Notes: a model not told the origin generated them from the letters alone. A stretch of DNA of 64,000 nt from CAYVBJ01 sp964517005 (GCA_964517005.1 CAZFAJ010000001.1:1-64000), one strand, 5' to 3'. Positions 54,605-64,000 are shown, counted from the stretch's first letter. Program-made: numbers and translations.

Positions 54605-55336
54605 TTATTGATTCATACGGTTTTCAAATTGTGCTGGTGTGAATGCATGATCAACAGAAAAATAGCCGATTTTCGTTCTTCTTAAACTTTCAAGATGTGC
54701 CCTGCTATTTAAAACTATACCGAGATCATGAGCAAGTGAACGTACATAGGTGCCTTTGCTGCACTCAACCATCAGATGCAAATTGCCATTCTCATAATTG
54801 TATATATTCCAATCATATATATGAACAGTTCTTGAGCTCAGTTCAACAGATTCGCCCCTTCTTGCTTTTTTATAAAGACGTTCTCCCTTTACTTTGATTG
54901 CCGAATAGATTGGCGGAACCTGTTCAACTTCGCCCATAAAATTTTCGTTGATTACTTTTTTTATATCCGATTCGCGAATGTGCTTCCATTCTGCAAAATT
55001 ATCGGGATCTGTTGCAGTATCATAACTTGGTGTTGATGACCCGAAACGAATATTTGCAACATATGTTTTTTTCATCTCCTGGATCTGGGATATAGATTTT
55101 GTCGCTTTACCGCAGCAGAGGATCAGTAAACCTGTAGCAAGAGGATCAAGGGTACCCGCATGGCCCACTTTTTTTATTTTGATTCGGTTACGCACGAATG
55201 CTACAACATCAAAGCTGCTCCAGTGTTCAGGTTTATCCACCAGAATTACAGCTCCATCACTAAAATGAAACCCGGTCAGATCGGATGATCGCAGATCTGC
55301 AACAGGAAGATTGCTTAGAGGGATAATCTGAGCCAT
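54605..55336 (-). CDS. truB: tRNA pseudouridine(55) synthase
   Basis: A 243-residue pseudouridine synthase acting on U55 of tRNA. The catalytic Asp lies in KVGHAGTLDPLATGLL, and the KPEHWSSFDVV, YSAIKVKGERLYK and CSKGTYVRSLAHDLG motifs are typical. The C-terminal PUA extension is short. It follows rbfA by 15 bases. Confidence 0.96.
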   Translation of the reverse strand: MAQIIPLSNLPVADLRSSDLTGFHFSDGAVILVDKPEHWSSFDVVAFVRNRIKIKKVGHAGTLDPLATGLLILCCGKATKSISQIQEMKKTYVANIRFGSSTPSYDTATDPDNFAEWKHIRESDIKKVINENFMGEVEQVPPIYSAIKVKGERLYKKARRGESVELSSRTVHIYDWNIYNYENGNLHLMVECSKGTYVRSLAHDLGIVLNSRAHLESLRRTKIGYFSVDHAFTPAQFENRMNQ

Positions 55337-55351
55337 CTGATAACTTATCCT

Positions 55352-55720
55352 CTATTCAGGTGAGCCTTTATCATACCCGTCTTTTTTTGTCTCATCAAAA
55401 AGTTTTTCAAGCTTATTGATGTATTCTGCTGTGTCGTCTTCAAAAAACAGTAATTCCGGAATACGGCGTACCTGGTTTTTAATTTTTTGAGCAAGTTTAT
55501 AACGAATCTCATCCTGGCTATTGTCAATCATCTTATAGATTGGTTTTTCATCGCGGCCCGGGGCAAAAACACTTAAATAGACCTTTGCAATGGTCAGATC
55601 ATCTGTTAATTGAACACGTGTTACGGTGACAAATGATCCCTGAGGCTGGTATTCCTTTTGTAGTATTTCACCGAGATCTTTTTGAATAACGGATCCAAGG
55701 CGTTCAGTTCGAATACTCAT
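55352..55720 (-). CDS. rbfA: Ribosome-binding factor A
   Basis: About 122 residues from ATG 55720, which gives the conserved start MSIRTERLGSVIQKDLGEIL; the longer frame to 55780 adds an unsupported basic-hydrophobic stretch. The KH-like core (TVTRVQLTDDLTIAKVYLSVF, RIPELLFFEDDT) is complete. It assists 30S maturation. Confidence 0.93.
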   Translation of the reverse strand: MSIRTERLGSVIQKDLGEILQKEYQPQGSFVTVTRVQLTDDLTIAKVYLSVFAPGRDEKPIYKMIDNSQDEIRYKLAQKIKNQVRRIPELLFFEDDTAEYINKLEKLFDETKKDGYDKGSPE

Positions 55721-55828
55721 AATAGATGATAAGAAAATTAAAAATTCATTACTTCTTATTACCCGGTATTTCTTAACCAAATATAAAGGACAAAACGTAC
55801 CAGGAAATTAAAGAATAGGATAGCGGGA

Positions 55829-58618
55829 TTATTGTTTAGAAACGTCTTCAAGTTTACGTTTCTCTTCCACTTCAGTAAAGCTTTCAAGTTCATCACCCAC
55901 TTTGATATCATTGTAATTTAAAACACTGATGCCACATTCATAACCGGCCTGAACTTCTTTTACATCATCTTTAAATCGTTTCAGAGAATCTATTTGCCCT
56001 TCAAAAATAACAACTCCGTCGCGGATTACACGCACAGGATTATTTCTGTTAATTTTCCCGTCAAGAACATAACAACCTGCAATTGTGCCAACTTTGGACA
56101 CTTTAAAGACCTCTCTCACTTCCACATAACCAAGAATTTCTTCCCTGATTTCGGGGCTTAACAATCCTTCAAGAGCATCGTGAACTTCATCAACAGCATC
56201 ATAAATAACACTGAAGAGCCGTATATCAATCTTCTCTTTTTCGGCAATTTTTCTTGCATTGGCAGAAGGCCTTACCTGGAATCCAATTATAATTGCGTCG
56301 GAAGCCGAAGCAAGTAATACATCAGATTCTGTGATTGCGCCCGAACCGGTATGGATGATATTAACCGCTACTTCATCGGTACTCAATTTTTGAAGTGCAC
56401 CGGAAAGAGCTTCGATCGATCCGTCAACATCTGCTTTTATGATAATGTTAAGTTCAGACACTTCACCGAGGGCCATTCTTCTTGACAAGTCATCGAGGGT
56501 AAGGTGTTTTGTGGTTCTGAGAGACTGTTCACGCCTGATCTGTTTTCGCTGATTTGCAATTTCCTTCGCTGTTTTTTCATCCTTCGGAACAATCATCTTG
56601 TCTCCGGCCTGCGGGATATCATCAAATCCTGTTAGCTGTATCGGTGTGGACGGGCCCGCCTCTTCCAGGCGATGTCCGTGTTCATTCTCCATAGCACGAG
56701 CCCTCCCGAAGCAAGGTCCTGCTACAAAAGGATCGCCAATCTTGAGTGTACCATTCTGGACCAGCATATTCGCGACAGTTCCTTTCCCTTTATCAACTCT
56801 TGCTTCAAGAACAATTCCCTGAGCACGCCGGTCGGGATTGGCTTTCAATTCCATTAATTCAGCTTCAATCAGTACTTTTTCGAGCAGTTCTTCTATTCCC
56901 TGTCCGGTATGGGCTGACACTTCAGCACACTGATTTTTTCCGCCCCACTCCTCAACAATCACTTTCTGATCTGCCAGTTGCTGTTTAATTCTGTCGGGGT
57001 TTGCCCCTTCCTTATCCATTTTATTAATAGCAACAACAATCGGAACATCAGCGGCTTTCGCATGATTAATGGCTTCAATTGTCTGCGGCATAACCGAATC
57101 GTCGGCTGCTACTACAAGAATCACAATATCCGTAGCTTGGGCTCCCCTGCTTCGCATTGCTGTAAAAGCTTCGTGACCAGGGGTATCGAGAAACGTTATT
57201 TTTCTGTCATCATCCGTTTTTACTTCGTAAGCTCCGACGTGCTGGGTAATTCCACCGGCTTCACCGGCAGCTACTTTTGTTTTTCTGATGTAATCCAGCA
57301 GTGATGTTTTACCGTGATCTACGTGACCCATTACAGTAATAATAGGAGCTCTTGGTTCCAGATCTTCGGGGTCATCTTCTTCAACTTCAATATCTTCGAT
57401 TACTTCTTCAGCATCCACAAATTCAACGTCTGTATCAAACTCCGAGGCAACAAGTTCAATGGTGGATGCATCCAGTCTTTGGTTTATGGAAACCATCATG
57501 CCGATGCTCATGCAAGCGGTAATTACATCATTTGGTTTCACATCAAGAAGATCGGCAAGATCACTGACCGTTATAAATTCAGTAACTTCAATTACATTCT
57601 GGTCTTGTTCCGCACCTTCTTCCAGAAGCTCCTCCTCTCGCTCTTCACGTCGCTGCTTTCTTCTTTTTTGGCGCTTGGAACCCACGGTGCCGCCTTCTTT
57701 CATTTTCTGAATTGTTTCCCGCATTTTGCGTTCAACATCTTCCTCGTCGACACTTTTTTTGCTTCTTGATTTACGCCCTTTCTTCGTTTTTTTCTTGGTT
57801 TTCTTTGTGTCGGTTTCAGCCTTCTTTTTCTTCTCTTTCTTTTTTGCTGCGGTGAGTTCCTCGTCAGTATCGCGATCTTTACGGCGCTTTCGCTTTTTCT
57901 TCTTTTTAGTATCGCTCGCTTTGGCAAATTCTACTTTTCCAAGTATTTTTGTCCCCTTCAGTTTGTTGGCTTTACCGCGGAGTATATCTTCTTCATCTTC
58001 ATCTTCCTCTGGTTTGCCTTCCTTCGCTTCTGCTTCCTCAGGCTCTTCTGTTTCAGGTTTTTTCTCTTCCGATGCAACCTCTTCTTCAGGTTCTTCAGTT
58101 ATCTCTTCTTCGTCTTCATCCTGCTCAATAACAGCTTCTTCTTTTTCGGGCTCTGCTATTTTTTCTTCAGCTTCTGCAATTTCAGTTTCCTCTTCAGCAG
58201 CAGCTATCTCTTCAATGGGCTCATCAACTGGTTCCGGCTCGTCTGCAATTTCTACATCCTCTGCATCTTCGGCGGTAACCTGTTCTTCTTCTTCGTCCAC
58301 ATATGGTTCTTCCTGCGGCTCAAGCGGAAGATCATCAAGGGGCTCCAGGAAATCATCAAAGGAAGCTCTTTCGGATTTGGACGACTGACTCACCCGCTTT
58401 GATTCATACTCCTCCCTTGAAAATTCATGCTCATAGCTTCTGTCTCTGTCTTCTCCGTAAGCATCAAGCAATACTTCGTACATCTCCGCAGTGATACTTG
58501 AATTCGGCTTATTGGCGATTTCAAATCCACTCTCTGCAAGGGTATCTACAATAGATTTAGTAGCCACGTTAAATTCAGAAGCTACTTTAAATAATTTTTT
58601 GGGTCTTTGGTCGGTCAT
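55829..58618 (-). CDS. infB: Translation initiation factor IF-2
   Basis: A 929-residue GTPase that brings fMet-tRNA to the 30S subunit. The GTPase G1 motif is GHVDHGKTS, G3 is DTPGHEAF, and NKMD is present as INKMDKEG. Before it lie an IF2-N-like domain (ITVSDLADLLDV), a very Glu-rich region (about 95-220) and a Lys/Arg-rich one (about 230-290), giving a strongly charged, disordered arm. The C-terminal domains (VEVREVFKVSKVGTIAGCYV) are complete. Confidence 0.97.
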   Translation of the reverse strand: MTDQRPKKLFKVASEFNVATKSIVDTLAESGFEIANKPNSSITAEMYEVLLDAYGEDRDRSYEHEFSREEYESKRVSQSSKSERASFDDFLEPLDDLPLEPQEEPYVDEEEEQVTAEDAEDVEIADEPEPVDEPIEEIAAAEEETEIAEAEEKIAEPEKEEAVIEQDEDEEEITEEPEEEVASEEKKPETEEPEEAEAKEGKPEEDEDEEDILRGKANKLKGTKILGKVEFAKASDTKKKKKRKRRKDRDTDEELTAAKKKEKKKKAETDTKKTKKKTKKGRKSRSKKSVDEEDVERKMRETIQKMKEGGTVGSKRQKRRKQRREEREEELLEEGAEQDQNVIEVTEFITVSDLADLLDVKPNDVITACMSIGMMVSINQRLDASTIELVASEFDTDVEFVDAEEVIEDIEVEEDDPEDLEPRAPIITVMGHVDHGKTSLLDYIRKTKVAAGEAGGITQHVGAYEVKTDDDRKITFLDTPGHEAFTAMRSRGAQATDIVILVVAADDSVMPQTIEAINHAKAADVPIVVAINKMDKEGANPDRIKQQLADQKVIVEEWGGKNQCAEVSAHTGQGIEELLEKVLIEAELMELKANPDRRAQGIVLEARVDKGKGTVANMLVQNGTLKIGDPFVAGPCFGRARAMENEHGHRLEEAGPSTPIQLTGFDDIPQAGDKMIVPKDEKTAKEIANQRKQIRREQSLRTTKHLTLDDLSRRMALGEVSELNIIIKADVDGSIEALSGALQKLSTDEVAVNIIHTGSGAITESDVLLASASDAIIIGFQVRPSANARKIAEKEKIDIRLFSVIYDAVDEVHDALEGLLSPEIREEILGYVEVREVFKVSKVGTIAGCYVLDGKINRNNPVRVIRDGVVIFEGQIDSLKRFKDDVKEVQAGYECGISVLNYNDIKVGDELESFTEVEEKRKLEDVSKQ

Positions 58619-58682
58619 ACAGTTTGTTTACGGTCGTTTTAAAAAAGCAACATCAGTTCTTAAATATCACTTAAAGGTACGA

Positions 58683-59942
58683 TCAATCTTCCTCGTCCTC
58701 AAATTCATAAGAAATTATATCAATAATCTTTTCCGCTTCTTCAGGAGTAATTTTGCCATCTGTTCGATTGACAATTTCCTGTTCATCAAGCTCAAGAACA
58801 GCTCTGGCAGTATCACATCCTATTTCATGAAGCATGTTAATGGTTTCTTCACCAAAATCAATTTCAAATTCTTTCAGGTCAATATCGTCTTCTTCTTCAA
58901 CCTCCCTGTACACATCAATTTCGAAACCGGTTAGCCGGGACGCCAATCGAATGTTCACGCCTCCCTTGCCAATGGCTTTTGATACTTCATCAGCCGGTAC
59001 CAGTACGTTTGCATTTTTACCATCTTCACTAATTTCAACTTTCATGACATGTGCAGGCTGAAGTGCACGTTTTATAAACTCATACTTGTCATCTGTGTAG
59101 TTTATAACATCGATATTTTCATTTTGCAGTTCACGGACAATCGCATGGATTCTAATCCCTTTCATGCCCACGCATGCACCAACCGGGTCAACTCGCTCAT
59201 CATGCGACATCACAGCCACTTTGGATCTGTCGCCCGGTTCCCGTGCAATGCGTTTGATATCAATAATGCCGTCAAATACTTCCGGGATTTCATTTTCAAA
59301 AAGTCTTTCCAGGAAAAGCGGTGAGGTTCTGGAAATAATCACAGTAGGATTTCCATTGTATCTTTTAACTTCAGATACAACAGCCCGGATCGTATCGCCT
59401 TTCCGGTAACGGTCTTTATAGATCTGTTCACTTTTTGGAAGCAACAGTTCTACCCCGTTGTGATTTACGAGAATGTCATTATTATTTCTGATTTGATACA
59501 CATCACCAAGCACTATTTCGCCAATCCTGTCGGTATAGTCATCGTAAATATTTTCCTTTTCAATTTCACGTATGCGCTGAGCCAGTTGCTGCCGGGCCAT
59601 GGTAACCGCCCTCCTTCCAAAATCAGCAATCGAAATTTCCTGGGCGAATTCATCATATAACTCAAGATCAGGGTCCATCTTTTTAGCCTCATCCAGTGAA
59701 ATTTCTGTTACCGCGTCGGTCAGTTCTTCAGCCGGAACAACCTCACGAATATGCAGTATTTGTATCTCTCCGCGATCGGGGTTCAAAATTACATCGAAAG
59801 CTTCATCAGATTCATATTTTTTCCTGATCATGGTCCGAAAAACATCTTCAAGAATTGTTAATAATAAATCTCTGTCAATACCTTTGTCTTTTGCAATTTC
59901 AGCAAAAGACTGAATTATCATTTTTGAAATATCATTTTGCAT
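58683..59942 (-). CDS. nusA: Transcription termination/antitermination factor NusA
   Basis: A 419-residue RNA-polymerase-binding factor. N-terminal domain (FAEIAKDKGIDRDLLLTIL), S1 domain (GEIVLGDVYQIRNNNDILVNHNG), two KH domains (DERVDPVGACVGMKGIRIHAIVREL and GVNIRLASRLTGFEIDVYRE) and a short C-terminal HhH-like segment. The acidic repeats of gamma-proteobacterial NusA are missing, as usual outside that group. It follows rimP by 21 bases. Confidence 0.97.
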   Translation of the reverse strand: MQNDISKMIIQSFAEIAKDKGIDRDLLLTILEDVFRTMIRKKYESDEAFDVILNPDRGEIQILHIREVVPAEELTDAVTEISLDEAKKMDPDLELYDEFAQEISIADFGRRAVTMARQQLAQRIREIEKENIYDDYTDRIGEIVLGDVYQIRNNNDILVNHNGVELLLPKSEQIYKDRYRKGDTIRAVVSEVKRYNGNPTVIISRTSPLFLERLFENEIPEVFDGIIDIKRIAREPGDRSKVAVMSHDERVDPVGACVGMKGIRIHAIVRELQNENIDVINYTDDKYEFIKRALQPAHVMKVEISEDGKNANVLVPADEVSKAIGKGGVNIRLASRLTGFEIDVYREVEEEDDIDLKEFEIDFGEETINMLHEIGCDTARAVLELDEQEIVNRTDGKITPEEAEKIIDIISYEFEDEED

Positions 59943-59963
59943 CTGAGAAACTCCTGTTTAGGA

Positions 59964-60428
59964 TCATATTTTTGGTAAAATTTTGGTTTCAACAATTTCA
60001 TCAAGTCCGACTTTAAGAATTTTATTCTCTTTTCCACCGGGTTTTAATTCAATGTCCTTATCTGTAACAGCGGATAAAACTCCTTCCTCTGTCTCGTAAC
60101 CATCTTCTGATTTAAACTTTACACGCGCATACCGTCCGGTATTTTTACGGTATTGCCGGATATCGGTTAAAGGTTTACTCAAACCGGGTGATGAAACATT
60201 CAATCTGTACGATCCATGCATTACATCATGCGCATCAAGCAGAAACCCGAGTTCACGGCTTATTTCCGAACATTTGTCAACATTCACCGTCTTTTCTTCA
60301 GAATCGACATTCACCCACACAACCGTTCCCTGATGTTGTTTTATCTCAACATCAACTACAAACATATTGTATTGTGCTGCAATTGGTTCAGCCAATTTAT
60401 GAATAATTATTTCCGGTGATTCAGACAT
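59964..60428 (-). CDS. rimP: Ribosome maturation factor RimP
   Basis: A 154-residue 30S assembly factor. The N-terminal domain shows MFVVDVEIKQHQGTVVWVNVDSE and VNVDKCSEISRELGFLLDA, and the C-terminal one YRLNVSSPGLSKPLTDIRQY, which are the family marks. It opens the rimP-nusA-infB superoperon. A terminator-like hairpin lies just in front of its start. Confidence 0.95.
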   Translation of the reverse strand: MSESPEIIIHKLAEPIAAQYNMFVVDVEIKQHQGTVVWVNVDSEEKTVNVDKCSEISRELGFLLDAHDVMHGSYRLNVSSPGLSKPLTDIRQYRKNTGRYARVKFKSEDGYETEEGVLSAVTDKDIELKPGGKENKILKVGLDEIVETKILPKI

Positions 60429-60442
60429 CGTTTACCTGGTTC

Positions 60443-60480
60443 AAAAAATAAAAAAAAGCGAGTGCCCTTCGACGCTCACT
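60443..60480 (-). promoter_or_regulatory. Terminator-like hairpin in the rimP leader
   Basis: On the minus strand the run AGTGAGCGTC GAAG GGCACTCGCT folds into a 10-position stem (two G-U pairs, one mismatch) with a GAAG loop, followed by a run of seven Ts, an A and six Ts, ending 14 bases before the rimP ATG. No upstream gene is transcribed in this direction, so it probably acts on the superoperon's own leader as an attenuator. A weak TTGTAA-17-TATTTT promoter candidate lies just upstream (about 60490-60520). Confidence 0.6.
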
Positions 60481-60630
60481 GCAGACTCTAAAAATACCGT
60501 AAAGTACAGAAAATTACAACTTATACGCGTAACTGATTTCTTAACAGAAGATATCTAATTATATTGTCTTTTCACATGTTAATCTGAAGTTATGCACGAA
60601 AGTATAATTGATAATACAACAATCTGATAA

Positions 60631-61113
60631 ATGAACGTACATTTGAATCTTCTATTACTCCTGATATCATTTTTATTTATATCCTGTGAATCTGAAAAAC
60701 CAAGGCAAAGCGCTGATTCGGAAGGACGGACACTGAATTATACGGGACAACTCAGTTTCCTGACAGCAGATGGTAATGAGATTACAACGGTACAAATTGC
60801 TGTTGCCGATGATGAAGCCTCCAGAAGTGCGGGGCTGATGGATGTAAGAAATCTCCCGGAGCAACATGGAATGTTATTTATATTCGACGATGAACAACCC
60901 CGGAGTTTTTGGATGGCCAATACCCCGCTGTCACTGGATATAATATTTGTCAATTCGGAAATGGAGATTATTAGGATACACCGCAGTACCCAGCCCTATT
61001 CCGAAAAGAATTTTGCCTCAGACTTTCCTGCGAAATATGTAGTTGAAGTAAATGCCGGTTTTACGACAAAAAATGACATCACAGAAGGTGCCAAAATTGA
61101 ATTTGAACTTTAA
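60631..61113 (+). CDS. DUF192-family lipoprotein
   Basis: A 160-residue protein with a lipoprotein signal peptide (LLISFLFISC) and one DUF192 domain: TVQIAVADDEASRSAGLMDVRNLPEQHGMLFIFDDEQPRSFWMANT then SLDIIFVNSEMEII and GF at the end. The family's biochemical role is unknown. It is divergent from rimP across a 202-base spacer. Confidence 0.85.
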   Translation: MNVHLNLLLLLISFLFISCESEKPRQSADSEGRTLNYTGQLSFLTADGNEITTVQIAVADDEASRSAGLMDVRNLPEQHGMLFIFDDEQPRSFWMANTPLSLDIIFVNSEMEIIRIHRSTQPYSEKNFASDFPAKYVVEVNAGFTTKNDITEGAKIEFEL

Positions 61114-61150
61114 ATCAGAAAGCCGGCGAACTCACTGATCAGAAAAAATA

Positions 61151-62173
61151 TCAAGCGGGTGTTTCTTCGTACCTTTCCAGAAACGATTTAACCTCTATCA
61201 CATTCTGCTTTGATCCGATATAGATTGGTGTTCGCTGATGGATAGAATTTGGTTCAATTTCCATAATTCGATTTTTACCGTCAATGGCAGTGCCACCCGC
61301 CTGTTCAATAATAAAACTAAGCGGATTACATTCGTACATAAGCCTCAATTTTCCATCCGGATACTTTTTGCTGGATGGATAGATAAATATTCCTCCTTTG
61401 ATCAGTGTTCTGTGAATATCGGCAACCATTGAACCGATGTACCTGGCTGAATAGGGCCGACCGGTTTCCGGATCATCTTTCTGGCAATATTTAATATATT
61501 TTTTCAGTCCATAGTCCCAGGAGTTATAACTGCCCTCATTGATACTGTAAATTTTACCATATTCAGGGATTTCAAAACTATTATCCGACAGGATAAACTC
61601 ACCAATTCCGGGATCAAGCGTAAAAGCAGAAACTCCCATCCCCGTAGTGTAAACCATTATTGTGCTCGAACCGTACAAAACATAACCGGCAGCAATTTGC
61701 CGTGTGCCGGGCTGTAGCGCATCTTTTTCATTCAGTTCTGAGCCATATCTCGGCTTTCGCATATACACTGAAAAGATACTGCCTATTGAAACATTCACAT
61801 CGATGTTGGATGAGCCATCCAGCGGATCGAGGTAAACAATGTACTTACCGCCTTCACTGCTCAGGTGAACCGCTCCGTCATTCTCTTCAGAAATAACCAT
61901 GCACGTGATTAGAGATCTGTTTAGTGCAGAGATGAGTTGTTGATCTGCAAACAGATCCAGTTTTTTTACAGTTTCACCATGTACATTTTTACTGCCGTCA
62001 ATACCCAGCAGATTCGTGATTCCGGCTTTGTTTACTTCCCTGGAAATTATTTTTGCAGCAAGCCCGATATCCCTGAGCAACTGAGACAGTTCCCCGGTAG
62101 CACCAGGAAACCTGTTCTGTGATTGAATAATATATTCTTCAAGCGTGACCAATCTGTTCTGATTTGAATCCAT
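61151..62173 (-). CDS. fbp: Fructose-1,6-bisphosphatase class I
   Basis: A 340-residue gluconeogenic phosphatase. The metal-binding and substrate motif DPLDGSSNID is followed by the family's GSIFSVY and GKLRLMYECNPLSFIIEQAGG, with LDLFAD upstream. Length and order are standard for class I. It does not appear to be in an operon with coaE, as 87 bases separate them. Confidence 0.95.
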   Translation of the reverse strand: MDSNQNRLVTLEEYIIQSQNRFPGATGELSQLLRDIGLAAKIISREVNKAGITNLLGIDGSKNVHGETVKKLDLFADQQLISALNRSLITCMVISEENDGAVHLSSEGGKYIVYLDPLDGSSNIDVNVSIGSIFSVYMRKPRYGSELNEKDALQPGTRQIAAGYVLYGSSTIMVYTTGMGVSAFTLDPGIGEFILSDNSFEIPEYGKIYSINEGSYNSWDYGLKKYIKYCQKDDPETGRPYSARYIGSMVADIHRTLIKGGIFIYPSSKKYPDGKLRLMYECNPLSFIIEQAGGTAIDGKNRIMEIEPNSIHQRTPIYIGSKQNVIEVKSFLERYEETPA

Positions 62174-62260
62174 CTGTTTACTCCCTGTTCTTTTTTTTAG
62201 ATGTTCATAAAAAAATGAACAATTTTAGGTGTAAATACCAAAATTATTTCAGAGATTATC

Positions 62261-62851
62261 TCATTCTAATATTTTTAGATAAATCTCTCTTGCTTTTGCT
62301 TTCAATTGATCCAAAGACCCATTGTTTTCTATAATGTAATCAGCGAGAAAGCTGAGGTCGTTAAAATCCTGTTGCTTTTTCATTCTGTCAATCACCTGTA
62401 ATTCATCTACACCATCTCTCCTGACAACCCTCTCTATTCTGTTTTCGGCCCGGCTGGTCACAATTACTACATAGTCAAGATCTTCAGGGCGCCCATTTTT
62501 TAAAAGCAAGGCTGCTTCCTTTACGAAAACCGGGTACCCGTTTTTTTCTGCCTCATCAGCAATTCTGGCTATCTCCTTATAAACTGCAGGATGTACGATC
62601 TCATTCAACACATCAGCCATACCTTCTCGAAACGCTTTATCAGCCAGGTAGGGCCTGTTAAGATTTCCCTCTTTATCATAGGATTTAACTCCAAAATGCT
62701 TTACAATTTCCTGTTTAATCTCAGGATCTTTTTTCATGATCTTCTTTGCAAGATCATCTGCATAGAGAACATAAGCGCCCATCTCATCCCATATTTTACA
62801 CACTGTCGACTTCCCGCTCCCTATTCCGCCTGTTACGCCAACTCGTATCAT
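62261..62851 (-). CDS. coaE: Dephospho-CoA kinase
   Basis: About 196 residues from ATG 62851. The P-loop is GVTGGIGSGKS and the family motifs VLYADDLAKKIM, LNRPYLADKAF and SRAENRIERVVRRDG are in order. It phosphorylates dephospho-CoA in the last step of CoA synthesis. A longer frame to 62908 adds a stretch without conservation and is not favoured. Confidence 0.94.
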   Translation of the reverse strand: MIRVGVTGGIGSGKSTVCKIWDEMGAYVLYADDLAKKIMKKDPEIKQEIVKHFGVKSYDKEGNLNRPYLADKAFREGMADVLNEIVHPAVYKEIARIADEAEKNGYPVFVKEAALLLKNGRPEDLDYVVIVTSRAENRIERVVRRDGVDELQVIDRMKKQQDFNDLSFLADYIIENNGSLDQLKAKAREIYLKILE

Positions 62852-63108
62852 TCGTTTATTTACCTTTTTTTGGGTTACCGGTAAAACTGCAATACTGAGG
62901 GTGTCCAAAAAAGTATGGTTGCCTGCAATTTAACTTAAAGGATTTACTTTAGTTATAAATAGTTGTGACACGTCTGCTTTGTGTTGCTTCGTGACCTCGT
63001 GGCAAAAAACGGGAGCTTACTGCCATAAGAACACGAAGTAAACTTTCATTATTAGGCACCCATAAATAAAGTATATGTATTTTGACAGCCTCCGGGAAAT
63101 CAGCAGAA

Positions 63109-64000
63109 TCATATAATCGTATCGGACTTCCCAACAGTTTTTGAAACAGGGTAATCGGTTGTATAATGAAGTCCCCTGCTCTCCTTTCTTATCATTGCCG
63201 AGCGAACAATCAAAAAAGCAACTCCAATCAGATTTCTCAGCTCGCAGAGAGGGGCACTTACTTTTGTTCTGTGATAAAAATGTTCTACCTCTTCATCCAA
63301 AAGACGTAGCCGGCGCATCGCTCTTTCAAGCCGCAAATCACTACGAACAATTCCTACATAATCCCACATTATGTGTTGTAACTCCTGTTTATTATGTGAA
63401 ATTAAGATCCATTCCGCAGGATTTTCCGTGTTGCTTTCGTCCCATTCCGGAATATTTTCTATGAAGCTGATTTCATGAATATGCCGGGCTGCTTTATTTA
63501 CAGCCCTTCCGGCAAATACAAGTGCTTCAAGAAGGCTGTTGGAAGCAAGCCTGTTAGCTCCATGAACTCCGGTACAGGCAGTTTCACCACAGGCGAATAA
63601 CCCCTTAATGCTTGTCTGTCCGTTTAGATCAGTAACAACTCCGCCGCAATTGTAGTGAGCTGCCGGAACAACAGGAATCAGATCTTTTGTAATATCAATT
63701 CCATAGGATAGGCATCTTTTGTAGATATTGGGAAAATTGAAGGTAATATCGTCAGAATCAATATGAGTAACATCGAGGTAAACACAATCGTCACCTCTTT
63801 TTTTCAACTGATCGTCAATAGACCTTGCTACAATATCTCTGGGTGCCAGCTCTTTACGATCATCATACTTTTCCATAAAAGCTTCGCCGTCGGAGTTCCG
63901 TAAAATCCCTCCGTGTCCTCGTACGGCTTCAGATATAAGGAATGAGTCTGCTTCAGGAATACAGAGAGCAGTCGGATGAAACTGAATAAATTCCATGTTT
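63109..64000 (-). CDS. nadB: L-aspartate oxidase, 5' end beyond the window
   Basis: The 3' part of a flavoprotein that oxidises L-aspartate to iminoaspartate in NAD synthesis. The visible 297 codons start inside the catalytic region with EFIQFHPTAL, then the substrate loop REL(A)PRDIVARSIDDQ, HYNCGGVVTDLNGQTSIKGLFACGETACTGVHGANRLASNSLLEALVFA and the C-terminal helical domain. The FAD-binding N-terminus lies past base 64000. Fumarate reductase/succinate dehydrogenase share the fold, but the ARDIV and GVHGANRLASNSLLE patterns fit NadB. Confidence 0.92.
   Translation of the reverse strand, partial: NMEFIQFHPTALCIPEADSFLISEAVRGHGGILRNSDGEAFMEKYDDRKELAPRDIVARSIDDQLKKRGDDCVYLDVTHIDSDDITFNFPNIYKRCLSYGIDITKDLIPVVPAAHYNCGGVVTDLNGQTSIKGLFACGETACTGVHGANRLASNSLLEALVFAGRAVNKAARHIHEISFIENIPEWDESNTENPAEWILISHNKQELQHIMWDYVGIVRSDLRLERAMRRLRLLDEEVEHFYHRTKVSAPLCELRNLIGVAFLIVRSAMIRKESRGLHYTTDYPVSKTVGKSDTII

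Noticed and set aside
57726..58388. A 220-codon open frame on the plus strand inside infB
   Set aside because: It is the antisense image of the Glu/Lys-rich arm of IF-2 (Ser/Phe-rich low complexity) with no domain or ribosome site.
62949..63134. A 61-codon minus-strand frame in the spacer beside nadB
   Set aside because: It overlaps the nadB end and contains a TTCGTG-type stretch (around 62989-63003) resembling common intergenic repeats; no protein signal. A repeat cannot be confirmed from one copy.

Overview
This is a gene-dense, AT-rich chromosomal window of a Gram-negative bacterium. I infer the Bacteroidota/Balneolota/Rhodothermota (FCB) side of the tree. The clues are paired TonB transducers with a Pro-rich Bacteroidota-style linker, a thymidine kinase that has lost half its zinc ligands, SurA-type parvulins in tandem, an N-acyl plus O-acyl transferase pair of the ornithine/glycine-lipid type, and weak Shine-Dalgarno sequences. 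The species cannot be fixed from the sequence alone. I saw no rRNA, tRNA, CRISPR array, prophage or intact insertion sequence.

Left part (1-20.5 kb): a truncated membrane-protein gene and a peroxiredoxin; two adjacent tonB copies; a leftward rimB-rimK-aspA-like-DUF952 operon; an acid phosphatase; a D-amino-acid PLP enzyme; a thymidine kinase/nucleoside transporter salvage pair; then a rightward envelope-biogenesis run of three parvulin-type chaperones, a MoxR ATPase and a VWA-like membrane protein, closed by a bidirectional terminator. A coiled-coil membrane protein, a lipoprotein and apt face it.

Middle part (20.5-40.4 kb): tadA; a leftward lipid operon (GNAT N-acyltransferase, PlsC acyltransferase, and a Ser-less alpha/beta-hydrolase fused to a DedA domain); an alpha/beta-hydrolase; and a ten-kilobase leftward type IV pilus-like cluster: pilC, pilB, a cyclic-nucleotide-binding protein, pilT, a pilM-pilN fusion, a pilO-pilP-like fusion and a secretin ending in a SPOR domain. 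No pilin gene is visible. This cluster is the most unusual system here. A CoA-transferase, an AAA-like protein, a phage-type metallopeptidase, a DUF302 protein and a ymdB-lolD pair follow.

Right part (40.4-64 kb): leuS, a lytic transglycosylase, an ECF sigma factor with a probable anti-sigma partner, holA, a toxin-antitoxin locus whose PIN toxin carries a one-base frameshift, and then the conserved leftward rimP-nusA-infB-rbfA-truB-ribF-rpsO-pnp translation/RNA superoperon followed by an M16 protease and asnS. A terminator-like hairpin sits just in front of rimP. The window ends with a DUF192 lipoprotein, fructose-1,6-bisphosphatase, coaE and the 3' part of nadB.
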